Part shown: one piece after another, positions 24,014 to 35,200 of the stretch | Numbering within the stretch: position 1 is the first letter of the stretch | How the letters are laid out: every line of letters begins with the position of its first letter | Source: Escarpia spicata | Lineage: Eukaryota; Annelida; Polychaeta; Sabellida; Siboglinidae | Length of the DNA stretch: 64,000 nucleotides | Reading direction: 5' to 3' | NCBI GenBank assembly: GCA_963995525.1 | Contig: OZ023206.1 | Coordinates: 2,046,001-2,110,000 of the forward strand | Position numbers and translations under genes: made by a program | Notes under the pieces: model-generated | What the model saw: only the letters and a program-made list of their open reading frames with translations | Told to the model about the DNA's origin: nothing | Database searches by the model: none

Positions 24014-27000
24014 CTACAAAGTGAACGAATCAGTATAAGTTTAATATGAAAAACAAATATGTACACATGCAATACTGGGTGGGAGGAAATGCAGGAGTGA
24101 AAAAAGAGCTTTAGGAGGACGCTAATGAGGAGTCAGTTAACATTGGCTAGACACATGGAACGAATGGAAGGGAACGGTCAACGGAGAGAGTAGATGATAG
24201 GAGAAGAGGAAGATGGGAGGACTGTATGAAGACAGACTTTGTTGGATTGGGAGGAAGTGGAGATCAAGGGACCGGGGAGTGGAGATGGGTGGTGGAGACG
24301 TTAGCAGTGTAATAAGTAAAACTAAATAATTGAGGACTCATATCGATGCCAGCCTCATCCCAGCTTTTAGGGACAGAGGGGAGAGCAACAATACAGAATA
24401 ACAGTACATGTGATAATGGGAATATTCTGTTACCCAGTTGCATTGGCAACATGACACTAGTCTGGCGTTTTTTGATTGATGTGTCTAAGTTGTCAAGTTT
24501 TAACCGAGATGCTGGAATTTAAAAACTGGTCTGTTTATATATGCTATTTAATTGTTTTATCACCTAAGGTTACAACAACATACTTCAATGCACTTATGTG
24601 CAATATTTCCTATATATCCTATCAACTACCTAACACACACTACTGCAAATGTCACCTCTGAACACACTGCAAACAACCAACAGGCAGGACTCTGAACAGG
24701 ATCAACAACCAGAAAACATCTGATCTCAGTTCCATAATTTGTTGTAACATCAATGGGCTACTACTAGTGATTAGTGCTGTTAGATATTGTTAGGGAATGT
24801 GAACGTATTGTTATATGTGTAAACCATCTGGACAGGTTATTATGAAAGAAAAGCAAGATGCGTGTACAATAAATCATGCTTCGTGCAATAACTAATGTCA
24901 ACACATTAAACAAAATTAATGTACAACCAACGGGTGACAGCTATAGGCAAAGCACTGTTCTTACTCTTGCACATCTTGCTTTTGTCCTTGATGTAGTTTG
25001 ATTGACAGATGTCACATGTGATGATGCCTCCTGACTGTGAACACTTGTCGCACTTGGCTGAGCAAACTGGCCAGATAAAGCATTACCATATGATTATTAC
25101 AACTTCTGAAACTCTGTGCACATGAGTAACACAAATGACTTTCACAATGTAACATGAGTAACACAAATGATTTCCACAAAGTAACATGAGTAACACGAAT
25201 GACTTGCCATAAGAGGGAGATGGGTCTTATGTTCTGAAAGGATGGCGATAACCAAGACAGCCGTGAGATGGAACCCCAAGGGAAATAAAAAGAGAAAGAC
25301 CCAAAACAACCTGAAGATCTGTGAAGGAGGAAGTCTGAGATGTCTCGTCTCTGCCTTAATTATGCGACAGTAGGCACAAAGTAAATTAAATAAGTATGTC
25401 ATTTTACTACTTGATTCTGTTGACATGATTGGGATATCTACATGAGCACATTGACCGATTTGTAATCTACTTGATTAAGAATGTTACTATATAAGTGGTA
25501 TTAATGTTTGTAACATATACATGTGTAAACAGTGCACGTATAGTATTTTTATTTTCCCAATTAGATTAGCCGGAATATTACAAAAATCACAACTTTATTT
25601 AATCTTGGAAATGTTCAAATTCCTTTAAATAGTATCTTTGTCACAACAAACACATTAAATGTAAGCCAGGTTCCACACGCTGTTGTTTAGTGCAAACATG
25701 CTCTAAAGATAGGGCTAGTGGAATGAAGTGACGATAGTAAAGGAACATTGCAAAATATATATATATAAGAAAGTATTCAATCCGAGAGCATATAAATTAA
25801 AGGAACACATTATCTGCTGGTTGTGTAAATGCTGGCTGTGTGAACAGGTTTCCATACTAAACTGAGAAATATCTCAGAAGGGTAAGTTACACATAGAAAT
25901 GTTGGTTTCTCTGTAAATTACAGGTTTCATAGTTCACTTGCCATCTGATGTTTTTGTTCTATCTCTTATTTACGTGTTAGCTTTTATTTATCTATTACAT
26001 TGGGTCGCGACACAGTCTAAACTGTATGATATTTGTCAATGTTATTCTATTTATGTGCGTGCGTATGTAGTATTAATATGAGAATACATTTGTAGTATCT
26101 TAACTACAATCATACCTACATAAACTTGAATATACTTGACTGATACAGCTTCATGGATGATGTTTGCGAGGCAGTGTCGTGTCTAAGATGACAATATTCT
26201 CTTGTTAAGCATCTATCACTTATCTGCTGTTTATATTTGGTTCAAGATTCCACTGCGAAAAGTGCTTAGTTAACTATAACACAATGGGTTGAAATACCGA
26301 CTACTTTTACATTATAGGCATTATGGATTAAGCATAAGTAAAATTATATTAAAATATATATAGAGTATGCATGAAAAGGACAGCAAACAATTAATCGAAT
26401 GTTAAATAAAAAAATATTAAATAAATATACTTGTGTCTTGCAACCAAAGTACAGATAAACAAATAAAATATTCACACATTATGCATTAAAAGTGTACAGT
26501 TGATTAATCCAACAGTTATTCATTGAACTTGCATAAGGTAAAATATTTGTTATACATATAGTACACAAAATTAATTTATCAGCTAAGAATTAACACGTTG
26601 TTCTGCCTACATGTATCGCATTCACCTGTGCATTTTCCAGAATCGGCACTGGACCACACATAGCCAACTGCACAGTCGCCTTCAGGGCAGTAGGTTGTTG
26701 AGCCATCAGTAGTTTTGATCATCGTCATTAGGCAACCAGCAGCCGCAGCTACAAGCAAACCCGCAGTCGTCACATGACACACAGTAACACAGAAATGTGC
26801 AGTCAACAAACATGACGCAATGTCGTAACTAAGTGTTACATATTATTGACAGTCTTCAGACTGACCTCTTGAATTAACGTAACTTGAAATGTCAATGAAT
26901 CATAACACACAGAAACTACTAATGTACTAATGACACATGCCTTGCAATTGAACCAGAGAGGGATAAGAACAACTGGTGGTTCAATACTTTACATGGAGCA

Positions 27001-27250
27001 AAGAGAAATAAATAAGGAAGCACCAACAAATATATTCCAACACGAGCACCACAAGGTGGGCTGAAACAAAATGAAGGATTGCTGAACCAAATGGGTGACA
27101 AATAACTACAGAATGAATGAACGCATGGATCACTCCATTTTTGGTTCGTTACAAATGTTAGTTGTAATCTTCACTATCGGGTTACCTGGTTAAGATACTC
27201 ACTTGCACAAGAAGCGTCTGATTTCATCTGGATGCCCTTGCAGTCTGTTT
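23864..27250 (-). CDS. cysteine-rich, probably GPI-anchored surface protein, 3' four exons
   Basis: Four exons on the minus strand encode a small extracellular-type protein. Exons at 27,250-27,203 (48 nt), 26,748-26,626 (123 nt) and 25,066-24,965 (102 nt) are all phase 1 to phase 1, typical of shuffled extracellular modules. The terminal exon is 24,013-23,864. Cysteine pairs CSAKCDKC and TCDICQSNY resemble furin-like or growth-factor-receptor cysteine repeats. The end CYITNKCN resembles a Ly6-type terminus. It is followed by a small-residue site NSASG and a hydrophobic tail ending in five leucines, the pattern of a GPI-attachment signal. The first exon with the signal peptide was not found. 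The phase of the last junction disagrees by one base. Name and ligand are unknown. Confidence 0.62.
24080..24300 (+). mobile_element. degraded LINE fragment in an intron
   Basis: Plus-strand text reading roughly LARHMERMEGNGQRRE followed by an acidic/arginine stretch resembles the LGHVERM...GRRRRGRP region after LINE reverse transcriptases. It is interrupted by stops. Confidence 0.4.
24965..25066 (-). CDS. Cys-rich protein, internal exon c
   Basis: Acceptor GGCCAG, donor GTAAGA. Encodes CSAKCDKCSQSGGIITCDIC, then QSNYIKDKSKMCK. Spacing C-x3-C-x2-C-x8-C-x2-C is that of a furin-like repeat. The donor is preceded by CAAGA; removal of one A would give consensus CAAG/GTAAG and also fix the phase into the last exon. 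Confidence 0.65.
25105..25205. repeat. three copies of a ~34-bp unit
   Basis: ACATGAGTAACACAAATGA recurs three times with small changes. Confidence 0.8.
25206..26625. other. AT-rich intron of the Cys-rich gene, no feature recognised
   Basis: The intron lies between exons b and c. No coding or repeat feature beyond short A/T runs was seen. Confidence 0.5.
26626..26748 (-). CDS. Cys-rich protein, internal exon b
   Basis: Acceptor GCTTGTAG, donor GTGAAT. Encodes AAAGCLMTMIKTTDGSTTYC, then PEGDCAVGYVWSSADSGKCT, phase 1-1. The frame stays open upstream to a methionine at 26,809 with a hydrophobic stretch, so an alternative first exon with a weak signal peptide is possible. Confidence 0.6.
27203..27250 (-). 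CDS. Cys-rich protein, internal exon a
   Basis: Acceptor CTACAG, donor GTGAGT. Encodes TDCKGIQMKSDASCA in phase 1-1. Length 48 nt. Confidence 0.55.
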
Positions 27251-27299
27251 CTGTAGATGATACAACAAATGCGTGTTCACACAATGCAAACGGCAGACA

Positions 27300-29087
27300 A
27301 CTTATAATGTTTCTATATGGACTGCAAGAAGTGAGATTAAAGTTCTATATGGACTGCAAGCAGTGAGACTGGAGTTCTATATGGACTGCAAGAAGTGATA
27401 CTGGAGTTCTATATGGACTGCAAGCAGTGAGACTGGAGTTCTATATGGACTGCAAGCAGTGAGACTGAAGTTCTATATGGACTGCAAGCAGTGAGAATGA
27501 AGTTCTATATGGACTGCAAGCAGTGAGACTGGAGTTCTACATGAACTGCAAGCAGTGAGACTGGAGTTCTATATGGACTGCAAGAAGTTCTATATGGACT
27601 GTAAGAAGTGAGACTGGAGTTCTATATGGACTGCAAACAGTGAGACTGGAGTTCTATATGGACTGCAAACAGTGATACTGGAGTTCTATATGGACATCAA
27701 GCAGTGAGACTGAAGTTCTATATGGACTGCAAGCAGTGAGACTGGAGTTCTATATGGACTGCAAGCAGTGAGACTGAAGTTCTATATGGACTGCAAGCAG
27801 TGAGACTGAAGTTCTATATGGACTGCAAGCAGTGAGACTGGAGTTCTACATGAACTGCAAGCAGTGAGACTGGAGTTCTATATGGACTGCAAGAAGTTCT
27901 ATATGGACTGTAAGAAGTGAGACTGGAGTTCTATATGGACTGCAAACAGTGGGACTGGAGTTCTATATGGACTGCAAACAGTGATACTGGAGTTCTATAT
28001 GGACATCAAGCAGTGAGACTGAAGTTCTATATGGACTGCAAGCAGTGAGACTGGAGTTCTATATGGACTGCAAGCAGTGAGACTGGAGTTCTATATGGAC
28101 TGCAAGCAGTGAGACTGAAGTTCTATATGGACTGCAAGCAGTGAGACTGAAGTTCTATATGGACTGCAAGCAGTGAGACTGGAGTTCTACATGAACTGCA
28201 AGCAGTGAGACTGGAGTTCTATATGGACTGCAAGCAGTGAGGCTGAAGTTCTATATGAACTGCAAGCAGTGATACTGAAGTTCTATATGGACTGCAAACA
28301 GTGAGATTGAAGTTCTATATGGACTGCAAGCAGTGATACTGGAGTTCTAGTCTCACTGCTAGTGAGCAGTGAGACTGAAGTTCTATATGGACTTCTAGCT
28401 GTGAGACTGGAGTTTTATACAAACTGCTAGCTGTGAGACTGGAGTTCTATAAGACTGCTAGCTGTAAGACTGGAGTTCTACACAGACTGCTAGCTGTGAG
28501 ACTGGAGTTTTATATAGACTGCTAGCTGTGAGACTGGAGTTCTACACGGACTGCTAGTTGTGTGTCTGGAGTTCTTTACAGACTGCTAGCTGTAAGACTG
28601 GAGTTCTACACAGACTGCTAGCTGTGAGACTGGAATTCTATACAGACTGCTAGCTGTAAGACTGGAGTTCTACACAGACTGCTAGCTGTGAGACTGGAGT
28701 TTTATATAGACTGCTAGCTGTGAGACTGGAGTTCTACACGGACTGCTAGTTGTGTGTCTGGAGTTCTTTACAGACTGCTAGCTGTAAGACTGGAGTTCTA
28801 CACAGACTGCTAGCTGTGAGACTGGAATTATAAACAGACTGCTAGCTGTAAGACTGGAGTTCTACTCAGACTGCTAGCTGTGAGACTGGAGTTCTATATA
28901 GATTGCTATCTGTGAGACTAGTGTTCTACACAGACTGTTAGTTGTGTGTCTGGAGTTCTATACAGACTGCTAGCTGTGAGACTGGAGTTCTACATGGACT
29001 GCTAGTTGTGTGTCTGGAGTTCTATACAGACTGCTAGCTGTGAGACTGGAGTTCTATACAGACTGCTAGTTGTGAGACTGTAGTTGA
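27300..29087. repeat. ~32-bp minisatellite, two subfamilies
   Basis: About 55 units of 32 bp. From 27,300 to 28,370 the unit carries AGTTCTATATGGACTGCAAG. From 28,380 to 29,087 it carries GTTCTACACAGACTGCTAGC. A block of about 300 bp in the first part (with a shortened double unit GCAAGAAGTTCTATATGG near 27,580) recurs at about 27,888, indicating block duplication. The array ends 13 bases from the 5' splice site of the NUP155 exon at 29,101. Confidence 0.95.
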
Positions 29088-29100
29088 ATCGTCTACTCAC

Positions 29101-29214
29101 GGAGGTGATGTTGACCAACTCAGCATTCAGCTGGGCAAGAGCATCACTCAACTCAGAACTCTTGGCTGACTGCTTTGACAACAACTCAAAGATCTGCAGC
29201 TGGATCGCTGCCAC
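29101..29214 (-). CDS. NUP155: NUP155 exon 21, last found
   Basis: 114 nt, phase 0-0. Acceptor GTTGTAG, donor GTGAGT. Contains VAAIQLQIFELL and ALAQLNAELVNIT; human has VARIQLQIQETL and AVSQLDSELMDIT. A donor follows, so the gene should continue, but no later NUP155 exon is seen in the window. Confidence 0.95.
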
Positions 29215-32200
29215 CTACAACATCAATGAAAGATCTACAATTGGGTCACTGCCCCCCTACACCTTCAACAAAGATTTATACTAGTATTGCTGCCACATAC
29301 AACATCAAACAAAGATCTACAATTAGGTCACTGCTCCCTACCCCATCAACAAAGATTTACAACGGGATTGCTGCTACATATATCAAAGATCTACAATTGG
29401 GTCGCTGCCCCCTACATCATCAACAAAGATTTACAACGGGATTGCTGCCATATCCAACATCAAACACATCTCTGCAGCTAGCCAGCTGCAATTTACAATG
29501 CAAAGACAATTCATATTGAAGTATATTTAATTGATTAATATTAAATTGTCACAGACGTTCAAATTATAGGGTGAAATCTCACTATCATTGTCAGCCTCAG
29601 GACGGGGCCAAAATTACCTGAGCAATAAGGTAACCATTTTAGTGGGACTAATACCCTATACTTTACGTTTACAGAAGTCATGTGTGACTGTCCCAGGGTG
29701 ACCATAATTGTAAGGTGGCTGTATTACTGAGGTAACCATAATTGTAAGGTGGCTCTATTACTGAGGTGACCCTAATTGTACGGTGGTTGTATTACTGAGG
29801 TAACCATAATTGTAAGGTGGTTGTATTACTGAGGTGACTATAATTGTAAGGCGGCTATATTACTGAGGTGACCATAATTGTAAGGTGGTTTTATTACTGA
29901 GGTGACCATACTTGTAAGGTGGTTGTATTACTGGGGTGACCATAATTGTAAGGTGGTTGTATTACTGAGATGACCATAATTGTAAGGTGGTTGTATTACT
30001 GGGGTGACCATAATTGTAAGGTGGTTATATTGCTGAGGTGATCATAACTGTAAGGTGGTTGTATTACTGAGGTGACCATAATTGTAAGGTGGTTGTATTA
30101 CTGAGATGACCATAATTGTAAGGTGGTTGTATTACTGAGATGACCATAATTGTAAGGTGGTTGTATTACTGAGGTGACTATAATTGTAAGGTGGTTGTAT
30201 TACTGAGATGACCATAATTGTAAGGTGGTTGTATTACTGAGATGACCATAATTGTAAGGTGGTTGTATTACTGAGATGACCATAATTGTAAGGTGGTTGT
30301 ATTACTGAGATGACCATAATTGTAAGGTGGTTGTATTACTGAGGTGACTATAATTGTAAGGTGGTTGTATTACTGAGATGACCATAATTGTAAGGTGGTT
30401 GTATTACTGAGATGACCATAATTGTAAGGTGGTTGTATTACTGAGGTGACCATAATTGTAAGGTGGTTGTATTACTGAGATGACCATAATTGTAAGGTGG
30501 TTGTATTACTGAGATGACCATAATTGTAAGGTGGTTGTATTACTGAGATGACCATAATTGTAAGGTGGTTGTATTACCTTAGCTTTTTATTGTCTATAAA
30601 GTGTCGCAGTTACGAATTATGGATGATACAGTTTTCTTTTTGTATCACATCTTTCCATAAAACTGTGACGTACTTTAAAATTCTAATATTTGAAGTATAT
30701 TTCAAAACAGGTATCTTTCACTATGAAAGTCATCACAGTGTATAGATATAATGGTGTCATAATACTGTATTCGTTCTATTAAGTGTACATGCCGTAATTA
30801 GCGTACACCCCCTGTTAGCAGCATCCAACGCCGTGGCAGTGATCTCAATGCCAACCTTGACTGTTGAATCCATCATTGTGTTTAAATTTTTACCAATATC
30901 ATACTATATTCAAAGCTTGGTGATGAAACAACATTGAAAAGTCCACTTAAACTATCAGATGTTTACAGTGTTCTGGTAGCCTGTTGCTCGTATGTGAGAT
31001 GCATAAATCACTTGCCAAGTCATGTCTGCTGAGATGGCAGAACTCAGGAACCACAGAAACCAAAGAAAATGGGTGCACACCCCTGTAAGTTCATGATTTC
31101 CTACAAAACCTACCTCCATTTTCTTTTCAAGTTCATGAAGAAATTCGCCTTCTACTGCTGAAGTTGTGCGTAACGTTGAACTTTTAGCACACATGGCTGC
31201 CCGCGAGAGATATTCAATACGCTGCCCAAGGTTGACATCCATGCTGCAAGGCCACCATTCTTACATGAAAGTTTTATAAGACACTTTAATCAAACCAAAT
31301 CGTTTCTGATAACCAGGAAAACTGGAAATTTATTCAAACCAGTTTTAGCTTACCTTCCTCATTCAGTTTTATAAACAAAATAATGTCTGCCAATAAGAAG
31401 CATTTCACAAATTCTCCCAAGAGATATTTAAACAAATTGATTTTAGTTGGCAGGAAAATCTTGGGCTTGGATCATTGTGGATATTGGTGCAGAAATTTTC
31501 GAAAATATTTGGAAAGATTCAAGAGACAAGTATTGTCATTTTATAAATATTATTCATAAACTATCCATAGACATATATTAAGAAACAGCTGTAGATAAAC
31601 GGTAGTCAGAGAAAGTGTATTTGAGGAAGTTAGTCGCAGGCCAAAGCCGGTGCTTTGGTGGGTGATAATCGAGGGGAAATCGAGTTTGTTTATGTGGTTA
31701 GTGTCCCGCGTATTCGCTAGGGTGCGTTATACCAAACATAAACAAGGCAATCTAGCGTAAAGTGTAAAATTTGTGACAAACACATACCAGTACCTATGAG
31801 TCAAGTAACTTGGTGGCAATGTATGACACCGGTCGTGACATGTACCTGTCTCTCAGGTAACTTGGTGACAATGTATTACACCTGTCATGACACGTACCTG
31901 TGTCTCAGGTAACTTGGAGACAATGTATGACACCTGTCATGACACATACCTGTGTCTCAGGTAACTCGGAGACACAATGTATGACACCTGTCATAACAAG
32001 TACCTGTATGTCAGCTAACTTGGAGACAATGTATGACACCTGTCACAACACATACCTGTGTGTCAGGTAATTTGGTGACAATGTATGACACCTGTCATAA
32101 CACATACCTGTGAATCAGGTAACTTGGTGACAATGTATGACAGCTGTCATGACACGTACCTGTGTCTCAGGTAACTTTGTGACAATTATGACAACTGTCA

Positions 32201-35200
32201 CGCCACGTACCTGCGTCTCTCAGCCAGCTTTGCGAGGATGCGTGCAGCAGCTGAGTAGTTCTTGGACTTCTCGTAGTAGCGCCACAGCAGGTCGAGCATA
32301 GCCAGGTTGTCGGGGTGTAGGGACGCAGCACGCTTCAGGTAGTCCTCCAGGTAGGGCGACTGGATCTGTGACAAACACCCTTCACATCACACAGATGGCT
32401 ATTTGTTACACGTACAAATGCATGTATACATCTGATGTCAATCTTGTCAACAGAACTTAAACTTCACCCTAGCCTTCAACCAAACACTATCCCTAAAACT
32501 AACCCTTTTGGCACATCAGACCAACCATAAAAGATAATTTGTACATGGGGTAGCACGAAACTCCCCCCCCCCCGTGCCCTTTGTTGTGCGTCAGTCCAAA
32601 GGGCTGTTTCACTACTAAGGCTCATAATCAACCGGTAAACAGAATCCCTTAATAAATTTAGGAGCCTATTCCATTATGAAAAAGCCACCGCTGCATCACT
32701 GAGGACAATATTTCCATGATGCACCAGCTAAAATGTTCCGGTGCGGCGTCCTGGTGTTGAAAATGTTCAGTACATAAGAAATCAATTTTAAAGAGAAAAT
32801 CGGGTTTATGCGCTCATGATGAATGATCAGACACATAGTCTATGCTTATATCACTGGATGATTAGGTCTTATGTGCTGATGATGAGTCATCAGGCACATA
32901 GTCTATGCTTATATCACTGGATGATTGGGTCTTATGAGCTGATGATGAGTCATAAGGCACAGAGTCTATGCTTACAGCACTGGATGATTGGGTCTTATGA
33001 GCTGATGATGAGTCATAAGGCACAGAGTCTATGCTTACAACACTGGATGATTGGGTCTTATGAGCTGATGATGAGTCATCAGACACACAGTGTATGCTTA
33101 CAACACTGGATGATTAGATCTTATGAGCTGATGATGAGTCATCAGGCACATAGTCTATGCTTATAACACTGGATGATTGGGTCTTATGAGCTGATGATGA
33201 GTCATCAGGCACAGTCTATGCTTGCAACACTGGATGATTGGGTCTTATGAGCTGATGATGAGTCATCAGACACACAGTGTATGCTTACAACACTGGATGA
33301 TTAGATCTTATGAGCTGATGATGAGTCATCAGGCACATAGTCTATGCTTATAACACTGGATGATTGTGTCTTATGAGCTGATGATGAGTCATCAGGCACA
33401 GTCTATGCTTGCAACGCTGGATGATTGGGTCTTATGAGCTGATGATGAGTCATAAGGCACAGAGTATATGCTTACAACACTGGATGATTGGGTTTTATGA
33501 GCTGATGATGAGTCATCAGACACAGTCTATGCTTACAACACTGGATGATTGGGTCTTTTTCTAAACCTGCACTGGTATATAAACTCCAGTCTTGCTAAAC
33601 TGCAATTGAAAACATTCTTAATTTTATTATTAGATTTGTCAAAATGGTTTATTTGACAAACAAAGTAAGACAGTATGAAAGAAGTACTAATGGGAATATC
33701 TGAAAATGAATTCACCTCAAGTAACTTCTCAGAGACTCTTGTTGATATCTGAAAGTGAACTCACCTCAAGTAACTTCTCAGAGAGTCTTGTTGATATCTG
33801 AAAATGAATTCACCTCAAGTAACTTCTCAGAGACTCTTGTTCATATCTGAAAGTGAACTCACCTCAAGTAACTTCTCAGAGAGTCTTGTTGATATCTGAA
33901 AGTGAACTAACATCAAGTAACTTCTCAGAGACTTGTTGATATCTGAAAGTGAACTCACCTCAAGTAACTTCTCAAAGACTCTTGTTGATATCTGAAAGTG
34001 CACTCACCTCAAGTAACTTCTCAGAGACTCTTGTTGATATCTGAAAGTGAACTCACCTAAAATAACTTCTCAGACTGTTGTTGGTATCTTAAAGTGAACT
34101 CACTTCAAGTAACTTCTCAGAGAGATTCTTGTTGATGAGCCAGTCGTAGAGGGCCACGTGGAAGAGCTCGTCATCAGACCTCAACGAGAGGCGGAATACT
34201 TCCTCTGACTAAACACAACAGAAATGTTTCATGCAACTCAATGCACATACGGGTGAAGATGTTCTACAAAACAAGAGAAGAGTTACTAAGCACAAGGACG
34301 GAAACAGAAAGTGGGTCTTGCAAAGAGTACTGGGCAAGGTAGAGTAGAAAACGAGACAATAACCAGGGCTGATCGTGTGTATGCCCCTCTATCTTGGCAT
34401 CAAAAGGGATGCACTTGGAGGTTTTGTTGAACCTTAGGAGGATGCAGTTTGGTGTTTTGTTAAGCCTCAGGGGTGTAAGTGGAGGTTTTGTTGGGCCCCA
34501 AAGGGGTGAAGCTGGATGTTTTTGGTAAGACTCAAGGGTGACTGGACCACACATTCGTGAAGTCCTCAAACTGTTGGCCAGTCTGTTGGGATCGTCAGTG
34601 ACCTGCAGTGGACCGGGCAGCTTGGGTACGCTGGGGGCGTGGGGGTGGGACTGACTGGCTGACAGCAGGTAGTTGAGGGTCTCCGTGATACACTTGTAGC
34701 AGTCCATTCTGTCAACAAACACATCTCTTCTTCACCTCGGCAATACTGTAGGTAAAATGTGGTCATATGCCTTGTGAGAGGATTAAGGTTACTTCACCTG
34801 TTGCTGAAGGCACTGAGGCCCTGGGAGTGAGAGGGTTAAGGTTACTTCACCTGTTGGTGTAGACAATGAGGCCCTGGGAGTGAAAGGGTTAAGGTTACTT
34901 CACCTGTTGGTGTAGACAATGAGGCCCTGGGAGTGAAAGGGTTAAGGTTAGGTCACCTGTTGCTGTAGACAATGATGCCCTGAGTATGAGAGGGTTAAAA
35001 TTAGTTCACCTGTTGCTGTAGGCAATGAAGCCCTGGGAGTGAGAGGGTTAAGGTTAGGTCACCTGTTGCTGTAGGCAATGAAGCCCTGGGAGTGAGAGGG
35101 TTAAGGTTAGTTCCCCTGTTGCTGTAGGCAATGAGGCCCTGGGAGTGAGAGGCTTAAGGTTAGTTCACCTGTTGCTGTAGGCAATGAGGCCCTGGGAGTC

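Noticed and set aside
29690..30580. CRISPR-like array of regular repeats
   Set aside because: Units are contiguous with no unique spacers, in animal DNA; it is a minisatellite. The same applies to the other arrays.
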